A DNA stretch of 64,000 nt from Schizophyllum amplum (taxonomy: Eukaryota; Basidiomycota; Agaricomycetes; Agaricales; Schizophyllaceae): NCBI GenBank assembly GCA_007026445.1, contig VDMD01000004.1, positions 868,001-932,000 of the forward strand, read 5' to 3'. Shown here piece after piece: positions 11,921 through 22,798 of the stretch. Both the position numbers and the translations under genes were made by a program. The notes under the pieces are model-generated. The model worked only from the letters and a program-made list of their open reading frames with translations. It had not been told where the DNA came from and did no database searches. Each line of letters opens with the position of its first letter. Within the stretch, counting starts at the first letter, position 1.

Positions 11921-12025
11921 GGTCCTGTAGTGTAGTGGTTATCACTCGGGATTTTGATTAATTACGTAATTAATTATTACGTCATTTGGATTCCCGGAAC
12001 CCTGGTTCGAATCCTGGCAGGACCT
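11921..12025 (+). tRNA. tRNA-Gln(UUG) with 33-nt intron
   Basis: The acceptor stem pairs GGTCCTG with CAGGACC, followed by discriminator T. The D arm is GTGTAGTGGTTATCAC. The anticodon stem is CGGGA/TCCCG, with loop TTTTGA giving anticodon TTG. A 33-nt AT-rich intron lies between positions 37 and 38, the standard nuclear site. The T loop is TTCGAAT. The mature length is 72 nt, with internal A and B boxes. The T stem CCTGG/CCTGG has a central U-U mismatch, which is unusual and may mark slight decay. There is no immediate T-run; a run of five T lies about 25 nt downstream. Confidence 0.9.
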
Positions 12026-12263
12026 ATTTATTTATTACGCGCTGATTCTGTTTTTGCTCAAGCAAACTTGAGCGAGTTCTTTTTTCCTGCTGGAAGACCT
12101 GGAAGCGATGTTTACAACCCAGCCTGCCTTGCAAACGGGGCTGCTGTGATAATGATATGCAAGTTCAGATGGTACAAACATGTATGAAGCGACGTAATAC
12201 TACTCAAGCGAAAGCGAAGGTAAGCAAGGATATAGTACAGCAGGGGATGGACCGCTGCGAAGG

Positions 12264-15200
12264 TTATGTATCCAACATGTCATATATCTCGTTCGGCGTC
12301 TGCATCTCCTCAGGCGATATCGGCGTTGGCGACTGCATGATCTCCTCCGTCTCCTTCTCCTGCATGATAGCCGCTTGTCGGGCGACCGATGCGTGCTCGT
12401 AGTCCTTGCCCATCGGGATTTCCTCCGGCGCGGCCTGCCCCTCCTCCTCCTCGTACGTCGCCAGCGCGGCGCGGAACTCGAGCATCCAGGCATGGTCCAT
12501 TAGCTCCAAGGCGGAAGGCCTCTTCAGCGGGTCGATGATGAGGCATTGCTTCAGGAAGTCAACCCCGAGCGGGCTGAGCTGGCCGGGCTCTGGCAAGGGA
12601 GGATGCTGCGTCGCGACACCGATGTGGAACATGATCGCCCTACAAGGTCATGAGTCGATTACTTCACGACGAGGACAGGTGGTAGAGGGACTGACCATTC
12701 GTTGTCGAGATTACTCCAAGGCTTCTTCCCAGTTGCACACTCAAGAACGACACAGCCCATGGACCAAACATCCATCGCACCCTGTCGCCCTTTTCTGTCG
12801 TTCTTGATGATCTCGGGCGACATGTACATTGGGGTCCCCGTCAGACTGTTCATGCCTGGCGGTTTGCTGCTCGTGTTGAGACTTGGCGCCGCCGTAGTTG
12901 GCGCGGGCTCTGCAGGCCCCCCTCTCCAGGTTCGCTGCACCGTGCGCGAGTTCTTCGCGAGGATCTTGGCAGCACCAAAGTCCACGAACTTGATGACACC
13001 AAGATGGTCGAGGAGGATGTCTAGAGCAGTGTCAAAAATCGCACCAGGAGAATGATCAATAAACGTACTGTCAGGTTTGACGTCGCGATGCACGATGTTC
13101 TGCGAGTGCAAATACGCCAAACCCTCCAGCATCTGCATAGTGTAGACCTGGATGATGCGCTCGTCCTCAATCCGTCCATGCTCCAACAGCGCCGCCATAC
13201 TCCCGCCCTGGCAGTACTCCTCGAAGATGTACACCTTGTCGCGATGAACCTCGATACCGTAGTACTCAACAATATTCGGGTGGTGCAGCCGCTCCATCAC
13301 ACTCAGCTCTGCCTTCACCTGTTGGTACAGATTTGGCAACCCGGACAGCTCCTGGAACTTGATCTCCTTCACCGCCATCAACGAGCCCGAGTCCAGATTG
13401 ACCGCCAGATATACCGACCCGAAGGCGCCCGAGCCAATGAAGCGTCCCTGCTGCCAGCGAATGGCGAAGTTCGAGCTGCTGGACGCGAGGAAGACGAGTG
13501 TGCGGTCCTCGAGCTTCTCCGTGTCGAGCACGCGGCCCAGCACACGCTGCTCCGAGCCGACGAAGTTGCGCTCGCTCTCTAGCTCGTGCACCGCGCGCGA
13601 GACGCGATCCCAGAACATGCGCGTGCTCTGATCCGTATATGCGAGCCGCAGTTCTGACTGGTCGGGCGAGAAGGGGCGCTCCAGCTCATCGCTCTCGAGC
13701 TCGCTGTCCGCCGCGATCTGCCGCAGCTTCTCCTTCTGCACCTGCTTCTCCCGCGCCGCAACCATAGCCGAGCGGGCGCCCAGTAGGTCGAAGTGTGTCT
13801 GCAAGAACCGCATGCAGATGGCGACATTGTGGCGCAGCATTCGGTACTGCTCTTCTGGCAGAAGGTGAATGTACCGGCGTGTCCTGCTGTTCGTGAATTC
13901 CAGCGCGTTCACTGCCCAACGGAACGTCTTGCGGTCATTGTGGTCGCAATCGTCGCAGATAAACGAGAGCCATGAGATCGCGAGCTTGATGAGCAGGCGA
14001 TGGAAACGCAGCAGCTGCGAGCGGTCCATGAACTTCTGCGCATGTTGGCCATGTTCAGACGCGAAGAGGTACCAGTTCTCGAGGAGCTCCTGACAGCCTT
14101 CCGTGCCGCGCAAAGCAGTCCGGAGATGATGAACGGAGTCGACGATGGACTCGGCGAACTTCGTTGTCGCGCGCGAAATTTTGCGCAGTTCGCGGTTGAC
14201 CGACGGTAGGTGCGCTTGCTGTTCCGTGACTACAGGAGGCGGGTCCATCATGCGCTCCAGCTCCTCGCCATCCTCGTCGACAGGGAAGAAGGTCTCGAGG
14301 AACACCGTCTTCGCCATGGCTAACCGCGCTTGAGGGCCGTCTGCAATCAAGCGTACCCGATCATCCTTCATCTCCAGCTCAATCTTCTCCATGTTCAGGG
14401 CCATGTACGTGCCGTTCCAGACGAACGGACTGCGCGGTGAAAGAACAAGCAGGTAGTTCGGCTCGTCCTGGGGCCACGATGTCCGCTCTTCCTCTTCTCC
14501 TCCTTCGGCCGGCGGGCGAGGCGTTTCTTCTGGCTGAAGCTCCGGCACCGTCCATGCTTCGGTCAAGATCTTGCGAACCGCGTCTGGGCGATTTGCGAGA
14601 CTGCTGGAGGCGACGATATACCGACCGTCCTCCTCGAAGGAGTAAGTGTAAACCAAGACGTGGCCAGTTTGAGCAAGATAGGAGATGAACGTGTCCAGCG
14701 GCACACCGTCGAGAGTGTACTCTGCCGAGTTACTGAATCGCTGCGTGAGGACCCTGACACCGGATTTCAGTTAAGTGCACTAGGAAGCAAGGACCGCGAA
14801 GTACCTCGTGAAGCGCTGCAGCTTCCGATAACGTAACCGAACGCTGTCCAACATCTTGTTATACCAGTTGACCATCTGCTGGTCGCTCATCTTGCGGTTG
14901 GCAGGCGTGACAGCGCCGCTCCCGTTGGCCGCGCCATTCGGCCCTCCTGCCTCCGAGTCTCGCCGACGATGTGCGGCGGCGTGGCGGTGCTCGTTAGGAT
15001 CCTCGCCAGTCGGTACACGAACCTGGGTATCGAAGTAATTTGTCACTCGAATCATCAACCGATTCGTCAGTGAGCTACGCTTGGAAGAAAACAGATGAGC
15101 GGCGGTACGGTGAATATGTCGTTTTCCTACCAAAGTTGTTCTGCTACGACGCAGGACCCTCCTGCCGCCGTCGATGCGACGTCGTTGAACGTCGCCCATT

Positions 15201-16758
15201 GGCCCTCCAAGACATCCGTCTCCTTGAAGTAGATGCCCTTTGCGCCACTCTTCAACTTCCAATGCAGCAGCCGGAAGAATGTCATGAGCGCCTCCAAGGT
15301 GGTGTTGTCATAGTCGGGGCTGATGCATGGCGGTAAGTCCCAATGGCCAGATGGATCTGGCGCGTTCAGCGCCTCGTACTGGCGCTTGAGCGTGCAAGTG
15401 AGACCTATGCTGACGCGCATGTCCTCAATCATCTGGTCGATGATCATGTTGTCTGGATTCTGCAGCTTCGAGACGTAATCGAGACGGACGCGTAAGCAGG
15501 CCTGTGTCAGCCGAGTGGGGAAGGACAAGAGGGGGATGAGCTCTCGTTCAAATGTGGGGAGGCGCATGGTAGAAAAGAGCTCGGCGTAGGTGATTTGTGC
15601 GTGGCGGGCGGAGCCAATGAGTGCGTGGGTGACGACGAGCGAGCCCTCCTCGAAGGTGCGCTGCATGGACTCCTCTTTGAGCACGCGCTCAACGAAGCTG
15701 ATACCGTCGGTGATCTCGCCACCGTTGGACGTGCCGATGGGCATTTCAGCGGACGTGTATGGCTGATTGACATCGAGCTTCTCGCTGCCCGTCCAACGCT
15801 GCAATCGGGTTATGTGGGCGCGGAGGGAGGTGATGAGAGTGGACCAGGTGTTGAGCGCATCGACGCGTGTCATGAATGCAGGGTCGGCGGCGGCAGGACG
15901 GTCCAGTTGCATAGCCTTGAGATTTGGGTAGAGGGACATGGCAATGTCGAGACGGTGGTTGAGACGGAGGACGTCGTTGAGCGCACTTGAGGAATCGTCC
16001 CCCCCGTCAGCCGCTGGGGTCGCGGCGAACGTGTTGATGTCGTGTATGAGGGGGTCAACGTAGCGCAGGCGGCGCTCCTCGAGGATCTTTTTCTCGTCCT
16101 CAATGTCACGCGAGTGGAACTTGGCGCGAATGGCGAGCCAGATATGGACGTGCGGGTTGTTCGTCTCGTCAACCGAGTTCTCGAGCGCCATCGCTATGCG
16201 TGTCTTCTCGGACTTGAGAACATTGCCGGAAAGGACGGAGTTGAGCCATGCGATCCAGTGCTCGCGCGGAGGCTCGCCGTCCTTCTGGACGCTGGGGCTG
16301 GCGGTGATGTCGGCGTCTGCCAGGAGGCCTGCGACACGATCGAAGGCGGCGTCTCCTGGGCCCAGTGGGACATGCGCCAGGTCCTCGTCGTCGCTGTCGC
16401 CAGCATCGACGAGCTGACCGAGACCGCGGTGGAAGTAGTGGCTGTCCGGGTCGTTGCGCGGATCGTCCTGCTCGCCTGGGCCGGCGGAGCGGTATCGCTG
16501 CATGAACTGCGCGTAGAGGTCAGAGTATTTGGGGACGTAGGAGGGCGTCTGCGGGATGCTGAGCGGCGGGGGCTGGAGGGGAGTGGTGTAATGATGCTGT
16601 GAGCGGAAGGAGCTTCTGAGCGAGCCTGTTGAGGAGAGGGAGCGGTTCTGGGGAAACGGGCGGGAGAGGGTGCCGACGTTCCAGTCGTCGTCGTCGACGC
16701 CGTCCTCTACGCCGTCTACCTCGACATGCGGGAAGAGCGTTGGATGGTGGCGACGCAT
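12264..16758 (-). CDS. SSK2: MAPKKK of the HOG/stress pathway, Ssk2/Wis4 type
   Basis: A MAP kinase kinase kinase that phosphorylates the Pbs2-type MAPKK in the osmotic/oxidative stress cascade; cytosolic. It has six exons, with introns near 15126-15070, 14805-14755, 13065-13020 and 12695-12640. The N-terminal half (from MRRHHPTLFPHVEVDG) is the long regulatory domain usual for Ssk2, Wis4 and Win1. The C-terminal kinase domain has the glycine loop IGSGAFGSVYLAV, catalytic lysine in AVKEIKF, the MAP3K-typical EYCQGGSMAALL, HRDVKPDN (formed across an intron), DFG as FVDFGAAKI, and GTPMYMSPE. It ends with PLKRPSALELMDH and an acidic tail. The open frame reads through the intron inside HRDVKPDN, which must be removed to restore the motif. 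Regulation was not visible in the DNA. Confidence 0.93.
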
Positions 16759-17049
16759 GACATTCGCCTTGCCGTCGTCGGCGTAAGAAGAAAGATCTAT
16801 TATAATCGTTCTCCGGCGATCTTACGCTTGATGAGTCCGGTCCGAACTTGCAGGCGCGTCTCTGGGTGTTGGCGTGTACAGCTGCAGTATTATGAAGGAA
16901 GGAAGGAAAAGGGAAGACGGCTATGAACTTCATCTTTATTGAGACTACTTTCAGGAACGGCCATGTTCGACTCTAACTATGACGAGGTGACGAAGCGCCC
17001 TTACTTTCATCGACGGTCTACATATAACGAGAATGACACTCAAAGAACT

Positions 17050-18290
17050 TCATGACCATGTCCGCCGACGACTCATCCCTCTCTGTATGACCAGTTGCCT
17101 CAATTCATCCGGGTAGTCAATGATAATTCCCTTGCACCCCATGTCTGACAGCGCCTCCGAATGCGCGTGGTTGTTGAACTGCGAAATATCTAGAAGCTAG
17201 TGAGTTCGAACGACCGACGCCCACTCACCGTCCAGAGTTTGCTTAGCATACAAAGACTGTCCGCGGCGCCTACCATAACAGCGTGAGTGCCTCTGTACTT
17301 GTCACTCAATGTCACCGCGGGCGAGATTACGTGCATGCCAATGGACGCCGCAACGTATGTACACCTGCTCGTCCGCCGCAGCTCCGCTAAAGTTCGCGAA
17401 TCGCCGCCTGCAAGCCCGCGAACCACTTCGTGCCCTCGACGATCGTCCTCCTGCGCAGTGTGTCAGGCTAGCCGACATGAAGAATGCGTGCAACGCACGA
17501 ATAGTGGAACGCAGAGGTCAGGACTTCCGCATGGAGTTCTTTCATCTTGATTGAGGAGCGCCAATCGAAGCTTTGATACTGCAGTCACGGAATCCGAGCG
17601 GGAACCTTGGGAAACAGTTGAATCCCACCGCGATCTTGTCCAGGTATCCCCTCTGAGCGAAGACGGCGTTACACTGCGCCGCTACGGAAGAGTCCACATC
17701 TGGCCCACATACCTATCGAGTGCTGTTGATACAATCCGCACTGATCTTGAATTCAAAACTGAAGCTGAACTCGTGCTCGGTATCGATGCATTCGGCGAAG
17801 TCAAACAACTCCTTCGTGGTCGACAGCGTAGTATTGGAATATGTGAGTTGGAAGACTGAACAAATGTCATGAGTAAGTGGGCGTCGTGTAATCATCAAGG
17901 GCCTACGGTATTTTTCCAGTCGCTGCGATCCAGAATCCAGCGTCTTCACCTGCGCGAGAGTGAGAGGCAATGTACTTTATGTCTCGGCAAGTGAGTGAGT
18001 GCCCATTATGAGTGCTCATTATGAATGACGGTACGACGTACGACTGGGACTGTGTCACTGCATTTGGTAGAGCCGATGTACTCACCGGGCTTCACAATAA
18101 CTTCGTCGTCCTTCGTGATGCCATTAGCGAGCTCGAGGACCATCGCGCCGTTGATTATGCCCCACGCAAAGCTCGGAGTTTGCTCTTAACCGTGTTGCTT
18201 TGGCCACCCCGATGAGCCTGGCATCCGTGATGAGTGCAGCGTATGATGAACATGAAGATAATCACCTGGATATCGTAGTACGAGTCTCAT
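17050..18290 (-). pseudogene. decayed glycerophosphodiester phosphodiesterase
   Basis: Remnants of a GDPD-family enzyme (hydrolysis of glycerophosphodiesters to glycerol-3-phosphate and an alcohol) appear in order on the minus strand. They are YYDIQ, HRGGQSNTV (the catalytic HRG motif), PSFAWGIINGAMVLELANGITKDD, KTLDSGSQR, ELFDFAECIDTEHEF, YQSFDWRSS, GTKWFAGL, ANFSGAAADEQ, SIGMHVISPA, LWTV and GIIIDYPDELRQL. They lie in different frames. There is a one-base shift between HRGGQSNTV and PSFAWG and at least two more shifts around 17350-17420. The metal-binding ELDN reads ELAN, and the usual HD after the ITKDG strand reads KP. Introns account for some frame changes but not all. It is best read as a dead gene; a heavily mis-sequenced active gene is the alternative. 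Confidence 0.75.
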
Positions 18291-18890
18291 CTGCGCCGTG
18301 GCATGTGTGCGGCAGACGCTACATGAAGGAACGCCGCCGTACCAGAGACTTAGCATGCCTTCATTTTCGGCAGAGCTAACGACCTGGTTATGAGGAGTGC
18401 CCGAGGATGAACCCGACATACATGCCGCTCTTGAAGCTTGGAGTTCGATGCGCCGTACCAGCAAGTTTATCGGGAAGGACGAACCACAAGACAGCGCCAG
18501 CAGTCCTGACAACCAGCTTGCACTTGCATCTTGCTGCTTAGTACGAACGTGCGGCGACATACATAGGTCGGGATGTGAGATGCGCAGGCCGCATTGAATA
18601 CAAAGCCTGTACGCAAGATTCATAAGTATTCCTTGTCAGAGCTGATATAACTGTCAGCGCAGCTGGGTCTCACATGTACACGCACTGTCCTCCCATGCCT
18701 CGTCCCGAGGTTCAAACATCGACTTGCTTGCTCGGGCTGGCCTATGTCTCTGACCGATGTCAGACTCAGCTATTGCGAGACAGTTCCTGAGGATTTCAAG
18801 CCTGGCGCAGCAAGGGGATGCATGAAGGTTGCATGGGTGACAAGAGGGCCGGCGGAAACATAATGAGCAAGTGCAGCAAAAGGGCCTCTT
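18291..18890. other. intergenic, no gene seen
   Basis: It contains a 145-codon minus-strand open frame without conserved motifs that overlaps the phosphodiesterase relic. I do not regard it as a gene. Confidence 0.4.
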
Positions 18891-19320
18891 CTATTTCGAT
18901 GAAGCACTTGGTTGAGCTGACGAGTCGGAAGCGGGAGCCGCAGGATTCGCTGACGCCTCCCCAGCGGCCTCCCCACGGAACCCCAGATTCTTCCACTCGT
19001 CTTTCTCCATCAAACCCCTGCGTGCCCGTCAGTCAGCCACCGGCCCACTCCAACAATCTAGCACACGCACTTCTGCATCCTGCAGTCCAGGTAGTTCTTG
19101 CTCAAGTGCCTGCACGGCGACGAGTCGTTCTGATTCGTCTTGAGGCAGGACATGTACAGGGTCATGGTGTCCTTGCACTCGCCTGCGCGCTTCTGGTCAG
19201 GTACTGCTACTGGCGGACAGTGCGCGTGGGCTGACCATAGTGGTCGAGCGGGAAGGAGCCGCGGTCCGGGGGACTGGGCTTGAAGCCGAGGTTGACTGAG
19301 GGTGGGCGGCCGAATGACAT
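18891..19320 (-). CDS. COX19: COX19, mitochondrial copper/redox CX9C protein
   Basis: A small twin-CX9C protein of the mitochondrial intermembrane space needed for cytochrome c oxidase assembly. Three exons (19320-19236, 19182-19071, 19017-18891) give 324 nt and 107 residues. The start MSFGRPP and the SPPDRGSFPLDHYGEC segment are family hallmarks. The two CX9C pairs are in GECKDTMTLYMSCLK and SSPCRHLSKNYLDCRM, followed by KGLMEKDEWKNLGF. The C-terminal tail is rich in Ala, Ser and Pro. Both introns have GTCAGC/GTGCGT donors and CAG acceptors. Confidence 0.95.
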
Positions 19321-19601
19321 GAGAGGAGCGGACAGAGACAGCGAACGACGCCGCTGGGGACTCCATACAACATGCACCAGCTCGATCTAGATCGCGGTGG
19401 CTCCGGCGAACCGTGCCGAGATCCCGAGCACGCACAAGTCACGTTCCGCGAAGTTCAACCTTCAAACCGTTCATCTCAGTCTCTAAGCAACGTTCAGTGC
19501 ACAATGCAAGGTTCACAGAGCCTTGTATGGTCTCGCAGAGATCAATAAGAGAGCAGATAAGTAAAAACAGGTAAGTAAGTATCTTCCCTCGGTCAAGTCA
19601 A

Positions 19602-22313
19602 TCAGTCGATAACCCAACGCTCCTTCCGAGATTGCAAACTCTTTCCACTGCTCGTGCTGCTGAAGCTGCGCTCGCTGCCCTTCGACGGGACTCGCGCAAG
19701 TGGCGGCATCGCTGGCGTGCTCGCCGTGCTGCTGTACGTCCCCGGGCCGATACTCCCCTGATACACGCCGGCGCTCTCCGGGTAGAGGCTGCCGCTGCCC
19801 TTGCCGTGGTAGATGCTCCCTTCGCCGCCGTACACAGTGCCGCTCTCGGAGCTGCCGAGGTACTGCGAGGACGCGCTGTCAAATGGCTCGGACTGGCTGA
19901 AGAATCGCGGGCCCATGCGCACACCCGTCGCGGGGAACATGTGCGCAGGCGGCGGGACCTCCTCAGGCTTGCCGAACATCGCGGAGTAAGTGGGCACAGG
20001 CGCGCTGTTGTTAGGGAACGAGACTTTCTCCACGTCGTTGCTTGGCGTGAAGTTGTCTCCGGGTAGCGGCTGCTCAGCTTGAACTGCACACAAAGTCAGT
20101 TTAGACTTGGAGCGATCGTGGATGATAGCATACGGTAGCGCAATAGTCCTTTGCCAAAGTTGCAGCGGCAGATGACTCCGAGGATGAGAGCCATAAGCGC
20201 CAAGGTGACGGAGATGCCAGCAATGACGGCGAACAGCGTCCACTCCTGGAACGTCCAGCGGAACGTAGTCGAGATGAACATCACGCCAAAACCAACGAGG
20301 TACATTGTGGCCAAAACCACGAAGCCGATCATCGGCCAACGCAGTTCGCGGCGCGCAGACACCCATCCCTAGAGCGATATCAGTGGATGACCAATGACGC
20401 GGTACTTTTCATAGTCTTACCGTCGCCAACCAGGGAAATAAGAGCTTTCGCGGCGTCAGTTGATGCCAGTATAACAGGCTACCTTGTGCTCACCACTAGC
20501 ACAACGATGAAGGCAGCCTTCCAGGCTGTTCCGTGCCACGCCACCTTGCCCGCGACACCGTTGAACAGCTGATCGATCCACAGGCCAACAGCGGCGGCCA
20601 TGAAGAACAGGGCGAGCTGGATAGTGATGCAGAGTAAGAGCACGCATCGGTAGATACGGTTGATCTGCATGGAAGCGCCGACACGCTTGAATGTTTGCCA
20701 TCCGAAAAGCTGTATGCATGTCAAAAGGTGTAGATCTCTGAGCGCTCAGCCACAGACCTTAATCAACTTCCAGGTCAGGACGGCCGACATTAGAAGGGCG
20801 ACGGCATTCAGAACCAAGCTAGGCAACTCCATCCTATCATACTAGATGAGCACAATTCCCTATATCGATCGAGCTTGTGAGCTCACTTCGCACGATCCTC
20901 CCAGTAGTGCTGCAGAAGTGGCGCCCCGTTGCAAGCGCCGTTTGTGATAACGCGAGTGAATACCGTCCGGAAGTCATTCGTGTGGTAGATCTGGAATCCC
21001 GCCCAGCCCGTCGCGAGCAAATGCGTGAGCAACGAGGTGATGATGTGCGGGATCGACTCCTGCATGAGCGCCGTGAAGGACATGCCGAGCAGCCAAAACT
21101 GGAAGGCGATGAACACGATGTCCTCGCGCTTCGTGTCGTGTAGTCTTCAGCTCGTTAGCGCACTGTGAGTTGTTTGATTAACGTACGCCAACTTACTTGT
21201 CCACGGGCCAGTTGAGCGCCCAGAGACAGCTCTTGTCGAGGGTGAAGACATCGTGGTCGTATCCCATTCCGGAGATGGTGACGTTCACCTGATCTTCACG
21301 ACAAGGATCTTGTGTTCCACACCACGAACATGGACCTGTGCTTTATGAGTAAAATCAGTAGGAGGACCATGTCGTATCCTCACATGAAGGTTTTCGAGGG
21401 ATGCAACCAGAACTGGGTTTGTGCCATTCTCGTTGCGGCTGCCACATTCTTGCCCGCTTGCAGGTCCTTCTCTTCTTTCTCCTCCTCCCCCTCTTCCAAT
21501 TCTTCCTCGTCGTCGGAGTCGTCTGACGCTACTGACTCGACGTCGTCTTCGTCGTCAGATTCAACGTCGGACTCGTCGTCGGACTCGTCGTCGGACTCGT
21601 CGGACTCGGCGTCAGACTCATCATCTGACTCAGGGTCAAGAGCGCCGGCGCCGGCGCCGTTGTTGACGCTGCTGGCGGAGGTTTGCGCGGCAGACGACAC
21701 GGCTGAGGAGGAAGCGGTCGCGGGGGAAGAAGCAATTGCGGACGAGGAAGCGGTTGCGGAGGAGGTAAGGGCCGCGGAAAATTGTGCAGATGTCGATGTG
21801 GACCCAGCACCAGTGGTCAAGGCAGATAGGAACGCGCTTGGTGACTCTGTAGTGTACTCGTCCGCCAGCGCAGTGCCGGTTGACGCCACGGTGCTCATGC
21901 TGGCCATTACCATGGTCGCCTGGTAGCTGTTCTCCTTTGGCGTGCCGTCCCATACGACCTCGCACATCTCCAACGGGTAGTTGATGGGCACGTCCGCGCA
22001 GATGCGCAGGCCATCGCCGTCCAACGAGACAACGGGCATGCTCTCATTGAAAGCGTTCCCCTCAGTGACGATCGCCCACATGAAGTCCGCTGCCTCTGCG
22101 TTGATCACGAAGGCGCGACTCTGCAGCGCGACCTGGATGACAAAGTGGATCACAGAGAAGATGGTGTAGAAGATGGTGACCCGCGAGATCACAATGCGCG
22201 CGTACTGCAACGCGAGTTAGCGGGCTGCGACACGGGCCAGGATGCACGCGACGTACTATGGTCTTGACCCTGCCATCGGGGAAGAAGTTCTGCATGCGCG
22301 AAGGGAAAGGCAT
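19602..22313 (-). CDS. multipass membrane protein, uncharacterised fungal family
   Basis: I do not know a function. It is a spliced minus-strand gene from MPFPSRMQNFFPDGRVK at 22313. Several membrane segments are visible: IVISRVTIFYTIFSVIHFVI near 22190, a loop with ADVPINYPLEMCEVVWDG, then an exceptional Ser/Ala- and Asp/Ser/Glu-rich stretch (21420-21780). Later helices include VFIAFQFWLLGMSFTALMQ (about 21100), CVLLLCITIQLALFFMAAAV (about 20620), MIGFVVLATMYLVGFGVMFI (about 20330) and FAVIAGISVTLALMALILGV. The cytosolic tail (19602-20090) is rich in Ser and Gly, with KSLQSRKERWVID at the end. Introns are present near 22265-22210, 21180, 20860, 20730, 20480, 20400 and 20130. The join around 21320-21370 could not be settled between two acceptors. 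Plasma-membrane or ER location is inferred. Confidence 0.7.
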
Positions 22314-22798
22314 CCTGAAGTCGAAAGTATTGCACGAAGTCGTCAGAAGATAGCAAAGCTTAAGATAGTGAATGCGAAAGAGCGAAAAGGCCTCTAGGGC
22401 ATTCGTTAGGAAAGAGAAAGGGTGGGCACTTGGCTGAACGGGCCGGCCGCGTGAATGAGAGGGAAGAAGAGCGAAGGAGGTGAAGGAAATGAACGAAAAG
22501 CGGTCCCCGACCGAAAAGTACAGAGCGAAGAAGGAAAGCAACGGGTGCGCTGATGTCCGTTGTCACTCGGTCGCACCCGTCGCTACTTACCAGTTCCTCG
22601 GACCGGGCATCGCGCAGGATCATATCACATTCAATTGATCGCCTTTTATCACTGGCTTTGTGGCCAAGATTGCGGTCGAGGCCGACCTGGCTGACAGTGC
22701 GAGAGCAGAGTGAAGTCCTCCTCGTCTCCACGTATAGGGCCTGATACAAGTACAACAATATTCCGCTCCTGAAGCGTAGTATGGCAGCCGTACAACAA
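22314..22798. other. intergenic between two minus-strand genes
   Basis: Promoter of the membrane protein and 3' flank of the TFIIIC gene. No gene was recognised. Confidence 0.4.

Noticed and set aside
13052..13582. 176-codon plus-strand frame opposite the MAPKKK kinase domain
   Set aside because: Mirror of the kinase exons, which carry all catalytic motifs on the minus strand.
18186..18623. 145-codon minus-strand frame upstream of the phosphodiesterase relic
   Set aside because: Its C-terminal end merely overlaps the relic in another frame; the HRGGQSNTV reading in a different frame matches the family.
21420..21666. 81-codon Arg-rich plus-strand frame
   Set aside because: Antisense of the acidic tract in the membrane-protein gene; produced by the TCGTCGGACTCG repeats.
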